DNA of 64,000 nt from Oceanobacillus_B kapialis (lineage in GTDB: Bacteria > Bacillota > Bacilli > Bacillales > Amphibacillaceae): assembly GCF_042685265.1 (NCBI RefSeq), contig NZ_JBHUMX010000013.1; one strand, written 5' to 3'. This document shows positions 1 through 7,753 of this stretch, piece by piece; position 1 is the stretch's first letter, and each line of letters starts with the position of its first letter. The position numbers and the translations under genes are program-made. Under the pieces are notes generated by a model, which was not told where the DNA came from, searched no databases, and saw nothing but the letters and a program-made list of their open reading frames with translations.

Positions 1-473
1 CTGGTTTTACGAAGTCGCTTGCAGATCGTCTTAACTCCATGTCGAACATAACTGTGAAAGAGGCTGTCCATGGAGAAATATTGCATGATGGTACGGCTTA
101 TATAGCTCCTGGTGACTACCATATGCGAGTAAATAAAGTTGGTACTGCACTTGCTATTGAATTAACAGAAGAAGCACCTGTAAACGGTCATAGACCTTCT
201 GTTGATGTGTTGTTTGCGTCTGCTGGTCCCTTAGAGAAAATTAATAAAATTGCAGTTATTTTAACTGGAATGGGAAGTGACGGTTCTAATGGACTGAAGC
301 AAATGAAGGCATCGGATCCTTCTACCATAGCAATTGCTGAGTCTGAAAAAACTGCTGTTATTTACGGTATGCCAAAGGCAGCTGTGAAAACGGAAAGGGT
401 AAATCATATAGTCCCCTTGAATCAGGTTGCAGACACACTTGAGAAGCTTCTGAAAGATACGGGGCGCATGTAA
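1..473 (+). CDS. cheB: Chemotaxis methylesterase CheB, C-terminal part (5' end outside window)
   Basis: Only the last part of the gene is present; the open frame is already running at base 3 with the typical GFTKSLADRLN stretch of the CheB catalytic domain. CheB removes methyl groups from (and deamidates) glutamates of chemoreceptors and is activated by phosphorylation from CheA. The conserved LTGMGSDGSNGLK motif carries the catalytic aspartate of the Ser-His-Asp triad; the Ser and His and the receiver domain lie upstream of the window. The next gene is cheW, 62 bases on, whereas in B. subtilis cheA lies between them. Family identity is sure; function of this allele is inferred from a fragment. 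Confidence 0.93.
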   Translation, partial: GFTKSLADRLNSMSNITVKEAVHGEILHDGTAYIAPGDYHMRVNKVGTALAIELTEEAPVNGHRPSVDVLFASAGPLEKINKIAVILTGMGSDGSNGLKQMKASDPSTIAIAESEKTAVIYGMPKAAVKTERVNHIVPLNQVADTLEKLLKDTGRM

Positions 474-535
474 CATGAAGCAACAAAATTTGAAAGAACA
501 ATGCAAATGCATATAACAATAGGAGGCTTAAGAAC

Positions 536-1009
536 ATGGAACAAAATACATCACTTACAAGAAAAGTAATAATTTTTCAATTACAGGATGAGGAATACGC
601 AGTATCTGTGCAACAAGTTGGAGCGATCGAAAGGGTGCTGCCCATTACCAGAGTTCCCCAGACAGCTGACTTCGTAAAAGGGGTTATTAATTTACGAGGT
701 GTCGTGACTCCAGTAATAGATTTAAGAGTTAGGTTTGGTATGGAAGAAACAGAATATAGTGAGTCAACAAGAATCATTATTATTAACTTGGAAAATATGG
801 AGGTTGGTCTCATTGTAGATGCAGCCAACGATGTATTAGATATTACAGAAGAAGCGATCGAACCTGCACCTGAAGTAATTGGTACAGTGGATGTAGATTA
901 TATTGAAGGTGTCGTAAAAATGGAGGACCGATTATTTATCTTACTCGATTTAGAAAAAGTGCTTTCTGTTGACCATATGAAAGAATTACAAGGTATTGAA
1001 AGGTCTTAA
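536..1009 (+). CDS. cheW: Chemotaxis coupling protein CheW
   Basis: A 157-residue single CheW domain protein, the usual length. CheW links chemoreceptor tips to the CheA kinase. The sequence shows the family pattern: an opening beta strand with FQLQDEEYAV, the IERVLPITRVPQ segment, GVINLRGVVTPVIDLR and the closing VDYIEGVVKMEDRLFILLDL strand. An AGGAGG ribosome site lies a few bases before the ATG. It is followed by cheC three bases later, so it belongs to the same operon. No CheA is encoded in the window although CheW would be expected to sit next to it. Confidence 0.96.
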   Translation: MEQNTSLTRKVIIFQLQDEEYAVSVQQVGAIERVLPITRVPQTADFVKGVINLRGVVTPVIDLRVRFGMEETEYSESTRIIIINLENMEVGLIVDAANDVLDITEEAIEPAPEVIGTVDVDYIEGVVKMEDRLFILLDLEKVLSVDHMKELQGIERS

Positions 1010-1012
1010 CTA

Positions 1013-1648
1013 ATGAATGACTACACTAATTTAACGAATACTCAGAAGGATGTATTACGCGAAATTGGTAATATTGGGGCTGGCAATGCCGCTACTTCGA
1101 TGGCTAAATTGCTTGATAAGAAAATTGATATGCAAGTACCATCTGTGAAAGTGGTTAGTTTTGATGAAGTGATGGATTTAATTGGTGGTCCTGATGAACT
1201 CATTGCGGCTGTGCTATTTCGCATTCAAGGAGAAGCTCCTGGAACGGTATATTTCATATTGTCTATTGAAGAAGCGGAATTCTTGATTAATGAAATAGTA
1301 CCTGGTTTTGAAGGGAAATTACTGGCAGATCCCGTTAATGAATTTGCAATCTCTGCTTTGCAGGAGGCAGGAAATATATTAACAGGTTCCTATCTTTCCG
1401 CTCTGTCTGACTTTACCAGTATTAACATGCAGCCTTCCGTACCATATTTAAGTGTTGATATGGCAGGGGCTATACTAACAGTGGGATTATTGGAGGTTTC
1501 ACAGGTTTCAGACTATGCCATTATCATTGACACAAAAATAAATGACCAAGAAGTACAAAAAGGTGTGCAAGGGAACTTCCTACTGATCCCTGATCCCGGA
1601 TCACTTTCTATACTATTTAAAGCATTAGGTATAAAAGATTATGACTAA
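1013..1648 (+). CDS. cheC: CheY-P phosphatase CheC
   Basis: A 211-residue CheC/FliY family protein. CheC dephosphorylates CheY-P and binds CheD in the Bacillus adaptation system. Both copies of the family's active-site helix are visible: REIGNIGAGNAAT near residues 16-28 and LQEAGNILTGSYL near residue 115, each with the Glu and Asn expected for a two-site phosphatase. It starts three bases after cheW and overlaps cheD by eight bases, so translation is probably coupled. In such systems CheC acts together with CheD on receptor signalling. Confidence 0.95.
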   Translation: MNDYTNLTNTQKDVLREIGNIGAGNAATSMAKLLDKKIDMQVPSVKVVSFDEVMDLIGGPDELIAAVLFRIQGEAPGTVYFILSIEEAEFLINEIVPGFEGKLLADPVNEFAISALQEAGNILTGSYLSALSDFTSINMQPSVPYLSVDMAGAILTVGLLEVSQVSDYAIIIDTKINDQEVQKGVQGNFLLIPDPGSLSILFKALGIKDYD

Positions 1649-2138
1649 GGCAGAAACCATGGTAAAGGTTGGAATAGCCGATTTAAATATTGTTAGAGCA
1701 CCAGGGATGATACGAACAGCAGGGTTAGGTTCATGTGTAGGAATCGTCATCTATGATGAAGGAAAGCATATCGCAGGATTATCCCACATCCTGTTGCCTG
1801 ACTCAAGTTTAGCAAAACAAACAGATATAAATTATTTTAAATATGCAGACACTGCGATTCCCATTCTTGTTAACAAGCTGGTCGGGGAAGGCGCGAGAAG
1901 ATATGCATTGAAAGCCAAACTCGCTGGTGGTGCCCAAATGTTTCATTTCACATCAAACTCTGACATCATGCGGATTGGCCCTAGAAATACAGAAGCTGTG
2001 TTAGCTATATTGGAAGCTTTGCGTATTCCTGTCATAGCTTCCGATACAGGAGGCAAGATCGGCAGAACAATAGAGTTTAACCCTCAAACAAATAGATTAA
2101 AAATAAAGAAGGCTAGCAAAGAAGAACAGTTTATTTAA
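1641..2138 (+). CDS. cheD: Chemoreceptor glutamine deamidase CheD
   Basis: A 165-residue CheD. It deamidates receptor glutamines and stimulates CheC. The hallmark GLGSCVGIVIYD segment with the catalytic cysteine and the following LSHILLPDS histidine are present; a later KLAGGAQMF motif also fits. The start at 1641 overlaps the end of cheC; an in-frame ATG at 1659 is an alternative because the ribosome site for either start is poor. The gene is followed by sigD, as in B. subtilis. Confidence 0.95.
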   Translation: MTKAETMVKVGIADLNIVRAPGMIRTAGLGSCVGIVIYDEGKHIAGLSHILLPDSSLAKQTDINYFKYADTAIPILVNKLVGEGARRYALKAKLAGGAQMFHFTSNSDIMRIGPRNTEAVLAILEALRIPVIASDTGGKIGRTIEFNPQTNRLKIKKASKEEQFI

Positions 2139-2182
2139 TGGCTGTCAATTGTTGGTTTAAAACAAAAAGGGAGGAGTTATTG

Positions 2183-2962
2183 ATGACAGTGAACAAGTCT
2201 TCTCATGAACAAAAGTTGTGGCATGATTGGCAGGAAAGTAAAGATAACAATGCTGCAAATGAACTCATTCAAACTTATATGTATCTTGTAAGCTATCATA
2301 CCGAACGGATTTCCAGTCATTTACCAAGTAGTGTCAGCAAGGATGACGTCAAAAGTTTTGGTTTGCTGGGACTATATGATGCCTTAAAAAAGTTTGAGCC
2401 TGCCCGTGATCTTAAGTTTGATACATATGCTTCTTTCCGTATTAGAGGAGCGATCATGGATGGATTGAGAAGAGAAGACTGGCTTCCGAGATCATTACGT
2501 GAGAAGACCAAGAAGCTTGAGCAGCTAACCCATTCACTAGAACAAGCCCTGCAGCGTATGCCGACAATCGAAGAAATCGCGGAAAAAGCAGGATTGGGAG
2601 TGAAGGAAGTGGAAACCATTCTTAATGATTCATTATTTGCAAATGTTCTTTCAATTGAAGAGAAACCGAAAGATGGAAGAAATGAAATGAAAGAAGGAAT
2701 TGGTTATGCTGTCCCTGATGAAACAACGGTTTTGCCTGAAAAAAATGTTCTTTCAAATGAACTAAAAATGGAGCTGGCAGAGGGTATTAGTAGCTTGAAT
2801 CAAAATGAACAGATGGTAATTAGCTTATTTTACCACAATGAATTATCCTTAACTGAAATTGGTCAAGTACTTGGCTTAACGACTTCCCGTATTTCTCAGA
2901 TTCATAAAAAATCTATTGTTAAATTAAGGGGCACGCTTAAGAAGATTCAGGCTGTAAACTAA
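2183..2962 (+). CDS. sigD: RNA polymerase sigma factor for flagella and motility (sigma D/FliA type)
   Basis: A 259-residue sigma-28 family factor directing transcription of late flagellar, chemotaxis and autolysin genes. The region 2 core (GLLGLYDALKKFEP, FDTYASFRIRGAIMDGLR, DWLPRSLR) and a region 4 helix-turn-helix near the C terminus (LSLTEIGQVLGLTTSRISQIHKKS) are intact. I place the start at 2183 because AAAGGGAGGAG lies about seven bases upstream; an ATG at 2138 that overlaps the cheD stop would add 15 unconserved residues. It ends the chemotaxis operon here, and no anti-sigma factor is nearby. Confidence 0.96.
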   Translation: MTVNKSSHEQKLWHDWQESKDNNAANELIQTYMYLVSYHTERISSHLPSSVSKDDVKSFGLLGLYDALKKFEPARDLKFDTYASFRIRGAIMDGLRREDWLPRSLREKTKKLEQLTHSLEQALQRMPTIEEIAEKAGLGVKEVETILNDSLFANVLSIEEKPKDGRNEMKEGIGYAVPDETTVLPEKNVLSNELKMELAEGISSLNQNEQMVISLFYHNELSLTEIGQVLGLTTSRISQIHKKSIVKLRGTLKKIQAVN

Positions 2963-3257
2963 TAATGCTCAGCAAAATAAGGATTGCTAATGCTTAATGA
3001 AGGAACAACCGAATACACTACCGTTCAATGGATTAGGTTAAAGAAAAGCAACATTTTCCAGATAGGCAGAAGGAGATAGCCAAACAAATGGCGAATGTAT
3101 CAATACCGGGTACAAGAAAAATGGAATACACCGTTTCTATGACGCTGATAGCCGTATAGAAAGAAGCGAAGAATTGGCTGTGCATATAGTAGGGAAGATA
3201 TTATTGTTTTCCATCCTTTCTACCGGGAGATAATTCTCCTTTAAAGGAAGTGTTGTG
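2963..3257 (+). other. Non-coding stretch between sigD and the swrB locus, possible gene remnant
   Basis: About 295 bases with no convincing gene. One frame (3066-3230) stays open for 55 codons without an ATG and ends in TAA, encoding a GYKKNGIHRFYDADSRIE-like stretch; no ribosome site precedes it. This could be the decayed end of a gene lost from the operon or simply chance. No clear terminator or promoter is visible. Confidence 0.35.
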
Positions 3258-3560
3258 ATGAGCTGGCGTTCTATTGAAATGCAAGTGGCACTACCTAGAA
3301 CACAGGATGCAGGTAAAATGCAGGAACACCAAATGAAACAAAACCAGCATTTTCAAGAGGCATTAGCAGGATTACAAGTAAAACAGCAGATAGAAAAAAG
3401 AAAACAAGTAAATAAGTTTGGCAATGCAGAAAAAGTGAAAAAAGAAGATAAACGGAAAGATAGTTTCGATCAGGGTAGTAATGAGAAGCAGACCCCATCA
3501 GATTTCATGGAAAAACAAGAACACCCTTTTTTAGGTAAAAGGATAGATTTTAACGGGTAG
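3258..3560 (+). CDS. Small hydrophilic protein of the sigD-swrB locus, function unknown
   Basis: A 100-residue, Lys/Gln/Glu-rich protein with no membrane segment. I know of similar short proteins at this position in other Bacillaceae but no function for them. The N-terminal half (IEMQVALPRTQDAGKMQ) looks helical and coiled-coil-like, and the C terminus ends in HPFLGKRIDFNG, a pattern I recall as the conserved tail of the family. An AAAGGAAG ribosome site favours the ATG at 3258 over the GTG at 3255. It sits 19 bases before the DUF6115/SwrB-like gene and is probably cotranscribed with it. Confidence 0.7.
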   Translation: MSWRSIEMQVALPRTQDAGKMQEHQMKQNQHFQEALAGLQVKQQIEKRKQVNKFGNAEKVKKEDKRKDSFDQGSNEKQTPSDFMEKQEHPFLGKRIDFNG

Positions 3561-3579
3561 TAGGGAGACGAGAAATAAA

Positions 3580-4032
3580 ATGGAAGCACTTTTACTCATT
3601 ATAAGTTTTTTATTACATATTATAACCCTCACTATTATATTCCAGCTCTTTAAGCAAAGATCCCAGCCAAATCATGACACTCAAACTGAGGAAATGATTG
3701 CACTACTGGAAACCTATTTGCAGGAAGTAAAGGAAGAAAATGATCGCCTGCAGAAAGTCATTCAAGAAAATGAGCAGAAGACAAATTCAATACCAAAGCA
3801 GCAAGTTAGTTCAGTAAGCTTGCAAGATGTCGACAATAGTAGTGAGGCGAACGATTCTTCCTACACACCTCCAATACCTGAGGAAGAGGATTATGTGGAA
3901 GCCTCATTACAAAGTAGAATTCTCCAATTACATCATGCGGGAAAAACCAAGACTGAAATTGCAAAGGAATTGGACTGTGGGAAAACGGAGGTTGAGCTCA
4001 TTATAAAATTGTATGCAAAAAATGAAGAATAA
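3580..4032 (+). CDS. swrB: SwrB/YlxL-like membrane-anchored protein (DUF6115)
   Basis: A 150-residue protein with one N-terminal membrane helix (residues 3-24), an acidic/Gln-rich coiled-coil middle (residues 35-70), and a C-terminal helix-turn-helix-like segment (GKTKTEIAKELDCGKTEVELII). Its place between sigD and rpsB is that of B. subtilis swrB, which promotes flagellar assembly and sigma-D activity during swarming. Sequence similarity to SwrB itself is weak, so the symbol rests on position and architecture. The HTH at the end of a membrane-anchored protein is characteristic of the DUF6115 group. Confidence 0.72.
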   Translation: MEALLLIISFLLHIITLTIIFQLFKQRSQPNHDTQTEEMIALLETYLQEVKEENDRLQKVIQENEQKTNSIPKQQVSSVSLQDVDNSSEANDSSYTPPIPEEEDYVEASLQSRILQLHHAGKTKTEIAKELDCGKTEVELIIKLYAKNEE

Positions 4033-4035
4033 TAC

Positions 4036-4064
4036 TTGCTAAGAGGTAAACGGTGTGATATATT
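4036..4064 (+). promoter_or_regulatory. Sigma-A promoter for rpsB
   Basis: TTGCTA, 17 bases, TATATT. It lies immediately after the swrB-like stop codon and about 150 bases before rpsB, which fits an independent promoter with a long leader. Confidence 0.65.
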
Positions 4065-4070
4065 AACTTT

Positions 4071-4199
4071 TGGTGTAAATACTATGTTCATATAAAAATG
4101 AACGAGGTACGTCATCACACACGTTTGGTAATTTGTATAGTGGGTGCTGTATAACAGTCTCTATATAAAAATGATCTGAACGGAGGAAAAAAACCTTAG
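4071..4199 (+). promoter_or_regulatory. Structured 5' leader of rpsB
   Basis: The leader contains a hairpin GTTCAT/ATGAAC (4086-4103), a longer-range pair GTGTGAT/ATCACAC that begins at the promoter, and a nested hairpin TATAG..CTGT/ACAG..CTATA (about 4136-4165). S2 operons are often autoregulated through leader RNA, so this is a candidate S2-binding or attenuation region; that role is inference. Confidence 0.4.
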
Positions 4200-4211
4200 G
4201 AGGAACATATT

Positions 4212-4958
4212 ATGTCAGCAATTTCTATGAAGCAACTTCTTGAAGCTGGTGTACATTTCGGACATCAGACACGCCGTTGGAATCCAAAGATGAAAAAATA
4301 CATCTTTACAGAGCGTAACGGCATCTACATCATTGACCTGCAAAAAACAGTTAAAAAGGTTGATGAAGCATATAACTACGTAAAGGAAATCGCATCAAAC
4401 GGCGGTACTATTCTTTTCGTTGGTACAAAAAAACAAGCACAGGACTCTGTCCGTGACGAAGCAACTCGTTCTGGAATGTTCTACGTTAACCAACGTTGGT
4501 TAGGTGGAACTCTTACTAACTTCCAAACAATCCGTAAACGTATCAACCGTCTTAAAGACATCGAGCGTATGGAAGAGGACGGTACTTTTGAAGTACTACC
4601 TAAAAAAGAAGTAGTAAACCTTTTAAAAGAAAAAGAACGTTTAGTGAAATTCCTTGGTGGAATTAAAGAAATGAACAAATTGCCAGATGCATTGTTCGTT
4701 ATCGATCCGCGTAAAGAGCGTATTGCTATTGCAGAAGCACACAAATTAAATATTCCGATTATCGGAATCGTGGATACAAACTGTGATCCAGACGAAATTG
4801 ATTATGTAATCCCTGCAAACGATGATGCAATCCGTGCCGTAAAACTTTTGACATCTAAAATGGCAGATGCTATTTTGGAAGTGAAACAAGGCGAAGAAAC
4901 AGAAGAAGTGCAGACTGAAGAAGAAGCAGTTTCTGCGACTGAATCAACTCAAGAGTAA
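4212..4958 (+). CDS. rpsB: 30S ribosomal protein S2
   Basis: A 248-residue S2, full length. The start MKQLLEAGVHFGHQTRRWNPKM and the LPDALFVIDPRKERIAIAEA signature are present. S2 binds late in 30S assembly and is needed for S1/mRNA docking. TTAGGAGGAAC precedes the ATG. The C-terminal 20 residues are strongly acidic and poorly conserved. It forms a pair with tsf, with an intervening terminator-like hairpin that would allow different S2 and EF-Ts levels. Confidence 0.98.
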   Translation: MSAISMKQLLEAGVHFGHQTRRWNPKMKKYIFTERNGIYIIDLQKTVKKVDEAYNYVKEIASNGGTILFVGTKKQAQDSVRDEATRSGMFYVNQRWLGGTLTNFQTIRKRINRLKDIERMEEDGTFEVLPKKEVVNLLKEKERLVKFLGGIKEMNKLPDALFVIDPRKERIAIAEAHKLNIPIIGIVDTNCDPDEIDYVIPANDDAIRAVKLLTSKMADAILEVKQGEETEEVQTEEEAVSATESTQE

Positions 4959-4974
4959 TTCAAGTAAAAGGTGA

Positions 4975-5013
4975 GGGGGATAAGAGGATAAGAGCCTTTT
5001 ATCGCCCTTTTTT
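4975..5013 (+). terminator. Terminator/attenuator between rpsB and tsf
   Basis: Stem GGGGGATAAGAGG with CCTTTTATCGCCC (one mismatch, one G-U) closed by a seven-base loop and followed by six T. In related bacteria rpsB and tsf are cotranscribed, so partial read-through is likely. Confidence 0.8.
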
Positions 5014-5057
5014 AAAGCAAAATACTTAGAAATGACTTAAACCAAGGAGGAATTACA

Positions 5058-5942
5058 ATGGCAATTACTGCAAAAATGGTTAAAGAATTGCGTGAAAAAA
5101 CTGGCGCAGGTATGATGGATTGTAAAAAAGCACTACAAGAAACAGATGGTGATATCAATAAAGCTGTAGACTACCTTCGTGAAAAAGGGATCTCTAAAGC
5201 TGCTAAAAAAGCTGACCGTATTGCTGCAGAAGGGTCTACTTACATTGAAGTAGTAGGAAACAACGCTGTACTATTAGAAGTTAACTGTGAAACAGACTTC
5301 GTTACAAAAAACGACCAGTTCAAAAATCTGCTAGCAGAGCTTGGTAAGCATATTGCTAGCCAAAAGCCGGCAACTTTAGAAGAAGCTCTTCAGCAAGAAC
5401 TGCACGGTAATGGCGACACTGTAGAAACTTACATTAACTCTACTATCGCTACAATTGGAGAGAAAATCTCCCTACGTCGTTTTACACTACTAAGCAAAAC
5501 TGACAATGACGCATTTGGTTCATACCTACACATGGGTGGACGTATTGGTGTGCTTACATTGCTTGAAGGTACAACAGATGAAGACCTTGCAAAAGATGTT
5601 GCAATGCACGTAGCTGCTGTAAACCCTCGTTATGTATCTCGTGATGCTGTAGCTGAAGAAGAAGTTAACCACGAGCGTGAAGTGTTGAAAACTCAAGCAT
5701 TAAATGAAGGAAAACCAGCAAACATTGTTGAAAAAATGGTGGAAGGCCGTCTTGGTAAATTCTTTGAAGAAATTTGCCTTCTAGAACAAAGCTTTGTAAA
5801 AGATCCTGATCAAAAGGTGAAGAAAATTGTAGCTGATAAAGGTGCTACTGTTAAAACCTTCATCCGTTATGAAGTAGGAGAAGGTATGGAAAAACGCGAA
5901 GAAAATTTTGCTGATGAAGTAATGAGCCAAATTAAAAAATAA
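5058..5942 (+). CDS. tsf: Translation elongation factor Ts
   Basis: A 294-residue EF-Ts, the nucleotide exchange factor for EF-Tu. The N-terminal UBA-like domain (VKELREKTGAGMMDCKKAL), the TDFV motif in CETDFVTKNDQF that inserts into EF-Tu, and the C-terminal coiled-coil and subdomain (QSFVKDPDQKV) are all visible. AAGGAGGAATTAC precedes the ATG. It is followed by a hairpin and then pyrH. Confidence 0.98.
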   Translation: MAITAKMVKELREKTGAGMMDCKKALQETDGDINKAVDYLREKGISKAAKKADRIAAEGSTYIEVVGNNAVLLEVNCETDFVTKNDQFKNLLAELGKHIASQKPATLEEALQQELHGNGDTVETYINSTIATIGEKISLRRFTLLSKTDNDAFGSYLHMGGRIGVLTLLEGTTDEDLAKDVAMHVAAVNPRYVSRDAVAEEEVNHEREVLKTQALNEGKPANIVEKMVEGRLGKFFEEICLLEQSFVKDPDQKVKKIVADKGATVKTFIRYEVGEGMEKREENFADEVMSQIKK

Positions 5943-5950
5943 TAAACCAC

Positions 5951-5975
5951 ATAGGGAACACTTGTTGTTCCCTAT
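5951..5975 (+). terminator. Hairpin after tsf, weak terminator
   Basis: Perfect ten-base stem ATAGGGAACA/TGTTCCCTAT with a five-base loop, followed only by TTCTCC. The poor T tract makes it a weak terminator or an mRNA-end stabiliser. Confidence 0.55.
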
Positions 5976-6089
5976 TTCTCCAAATTACTTTACACTTCTT
6001 TGCTTTTAAAGCACAACAAAAAGCAAACAAAATCCTATGATGCACATAGGAAATCCTATTAAATTACATTTATGATCATGGAGGTTATT

Positions 6090-6812
6090 ATGACAACAGC
6101 TCGTTACCGAAGAATTGTACTTAAATTAAGCGGAGAAGCTTTAAGTGGAGAACAGGGTTATGGAATTGAGCCAAAAATAATAAAATCCGTCGCAGAACAA
6201 GTGAAAGAAATTTCGGCATTAGGTGTAGAAATAGCAATCGTTGTTGGTGGTGGAAATATCTGGCGTGGCAAAGTCGGCAGTGAAATGGGGATGGACCGGG
6301 CAAATGCGGATTATATGGGGATGCTTGCTACCATCATGAACTCACTTGCTTTACAGGATGGCTTGGAAAACATCGGTATCCCAACAAGGGTGCAGACATC
6401 TATAGAAATGCGTCAAGTTGCAGAACCGTACATAAGAAGAAAAGCCATTCGTCACCTAGAGAAGAAACGTGTTGTTATTTTTGCGGCAGGAACAGGTAAC
6501 CCTTATTTCTCTACAGATACGACAGCCGCTTTACGAGCTGCTGAAATTGAGGCGGAAGTAATTCTAATGGCTAAAAACAATGTAGATGGTGTTTATACAG
6601 ATGATCCAAAAATCAACAAGAATGCGAAAAAGTATGAACAATTGTCTTATATGGAAATGCTAAATGAAGGGCTAGGTGTAATGGATTCCACTGCTTCTAC
6701 TCTTTGTATGGACAATGATATTCCACTGATTGTTTTCTCTATTACAGAGGAAGGTAATATTAAACGCGTTGTCCAAGGTGAAACTATCGGAACAACTATA
6801 AGGGGGAAATAA
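6090..6812 (+). CDS. pyrH: Uridylate kinase
   Basis: A 240-residue UMP kinase of the amino-acid-kinase fold that makes UDP from UMP with ATP and is allosterically controlled by GTP/UTP. RIVLKLSGEALSG, VVGGGNIWRG, MGMLATIMNSLALQD and AGTGNPYFSTDTTAALRA mark nucleotide and phosphate binding. I choose 6090 because GGAGG ends five bases upstream; an in-frame ATG at 6072 lies before that site. It is two bases from frr, forming a pair. Confidence 0.97.
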   Translation: MTTARYRRIVLKLSGEALSGEQGYGIEPKIIKSVAEQVKEISALGVEIAIVVGGGNIWRGKVGSEMGMDRANADYMGMLATIMNSLALQDGLENIGIPTRVQTSIEMRQVAEPYIRRKAIRHLEKKRVVIFAAGTGNPYFSTDTTAALRAAEIEAEVILMAKNNVDGVYTDDPKINKNAKKYEQLSYMEMLNEGLGVMDSTASTLCMDNDIPLIVFSITEEGNIKRVVQGETIGTTIRGK

Positions 6813-6814
6813 AA

Positions 6815-7363
6815 ATGTCAGAATCAATCATGAAAGATATGAAGGACAAAATGACACAGGCAGTACAGGCATTTTCGAAGAATCTAGCTACTGTACGTGC
6901 TGGTAGAGCAAACCCAGGTATCCTGGATAATGTTTACGTCGATTATTATGGTGCTTCTACTCCATTAAATCAGCTAGCTTCTGTTAATGCACCTGAAGCT
7001 AGATTACTTGTTATTACACCCTATGACAAATCTGCTCTTCCTGAAGTAGAGCGAGCAATTCAAAAGGCAGACCTAGGGTTATCTCCTTCTAATGATGGGA
7101 ATGTTATACGTATTAACATCCCTGCTTTGACAGAGGAACGCCGTAAGGATTTAATTAAAGTCGTTGGAAAATACGCTGAAGAATCTCGTGTACAAGTACG
7201 AAATATTCGACGTGATGCAAATGACCAATTAAAAAAATCAGATGAATTGACAGAAGATGATGTGCGTGCCGCTCAAGACGACGTGCAAAAGGAAACGAAT
7301 CAGCATATTTCTCAAATTGATCAGCTTGCAAAAGACAAAGAAAAAGAAATTATGGAAGTTTAA
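6815..7363 (+). CDS. frr: Ribosome recycling factor
   Basis: A 182-residue RRF that, with EF-G, splits post-termination ribosomes. The family pattern is clear: MTQAVQAFSKNLATVRAGRANPGILD, PEARLLVITPYDKSA, NDGNVIRINIPALTEERRKDL. It begins two bases after pyrH with a GGGGGAAA ribosome site inside the pyrH end, and it is closed by a terminator. Confidence 0.98.
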   Translation: MSESIMKDMKDKMTQAVQAFSKNLATVRAGRANPGILDNVYVDYYGASTPLNQLASVNAPEARLLVITPYDKSALPEVERAIQKADLGLSPSNDGNVIRINIPALTEERRKDLIKVVGKYAEESRVQVRNIRRDANDQLKKSDELTEDDVRAAQDDVQKETNQHISQIDQLAKDKEKEIMEV

Positions 7364-7393
7364 ACATATCTTTTTTGTTTAATAAGTTGTAAT

Positions 7394-7424
7394 AGCCCTC
7401 TTCTTATAAGGGGGCTTTTCTTTC
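7394..7424 (+). terminator. Terminator after frr
   Basis: Stem AGCCCTC/GGGGGCT (one G-U pair) with a nine-base loop, followed by a T-rich run. Confidence 0.85.
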
Positions 7425-7753
7425 TTTTTTCAAGTATAGTGCTTAAAAAGCTGTATTGATAATTTTTCCATCTCCCTCTACTGAAAAGTTGATGGTTTAC
7501 GTCATGTTTCTAAAAAAGTATTAAAGATGGTGCTTAGACAATCAAGGCTAAATGAGGTATTGTAAGAAAATAAAGGGCAAATTGATAATTTACATAGCAT
7601 TAACCTTTATATTCGTGTATAATTCTCATGGCTTTTAATGATATAATGATAATTCATACGACCCGTTTATGAATAAGACATATTAGTGTGTTCATAGACA
7701 TTACTAATGTAAGTAATAAGTATGGATAATCAACTGCATTCGGAGGACCTAAG
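7425..7753 (+). promoter_or_regulatory. Gene-free stretch upstream of uppS with candidate promoters
   Basis: About 330 bases without a gene. Two good -10 boxes, TATAAT at 7618-7623 and 7642-7647, lie 110-135 bases before uppS, but neither has a convincing -35 at 17 bases. AT-rich, with no strong hairpin or recognised riboswitch. It is a long leader whose function I cannot read. Confidence 0.45.

Noticed and set aside
2138..2182. Upstream ATG of sigD overlapping the cheD stop
   Set aside because: Adds 15 unconserved residues and lies before the good GGGAGGAG site.
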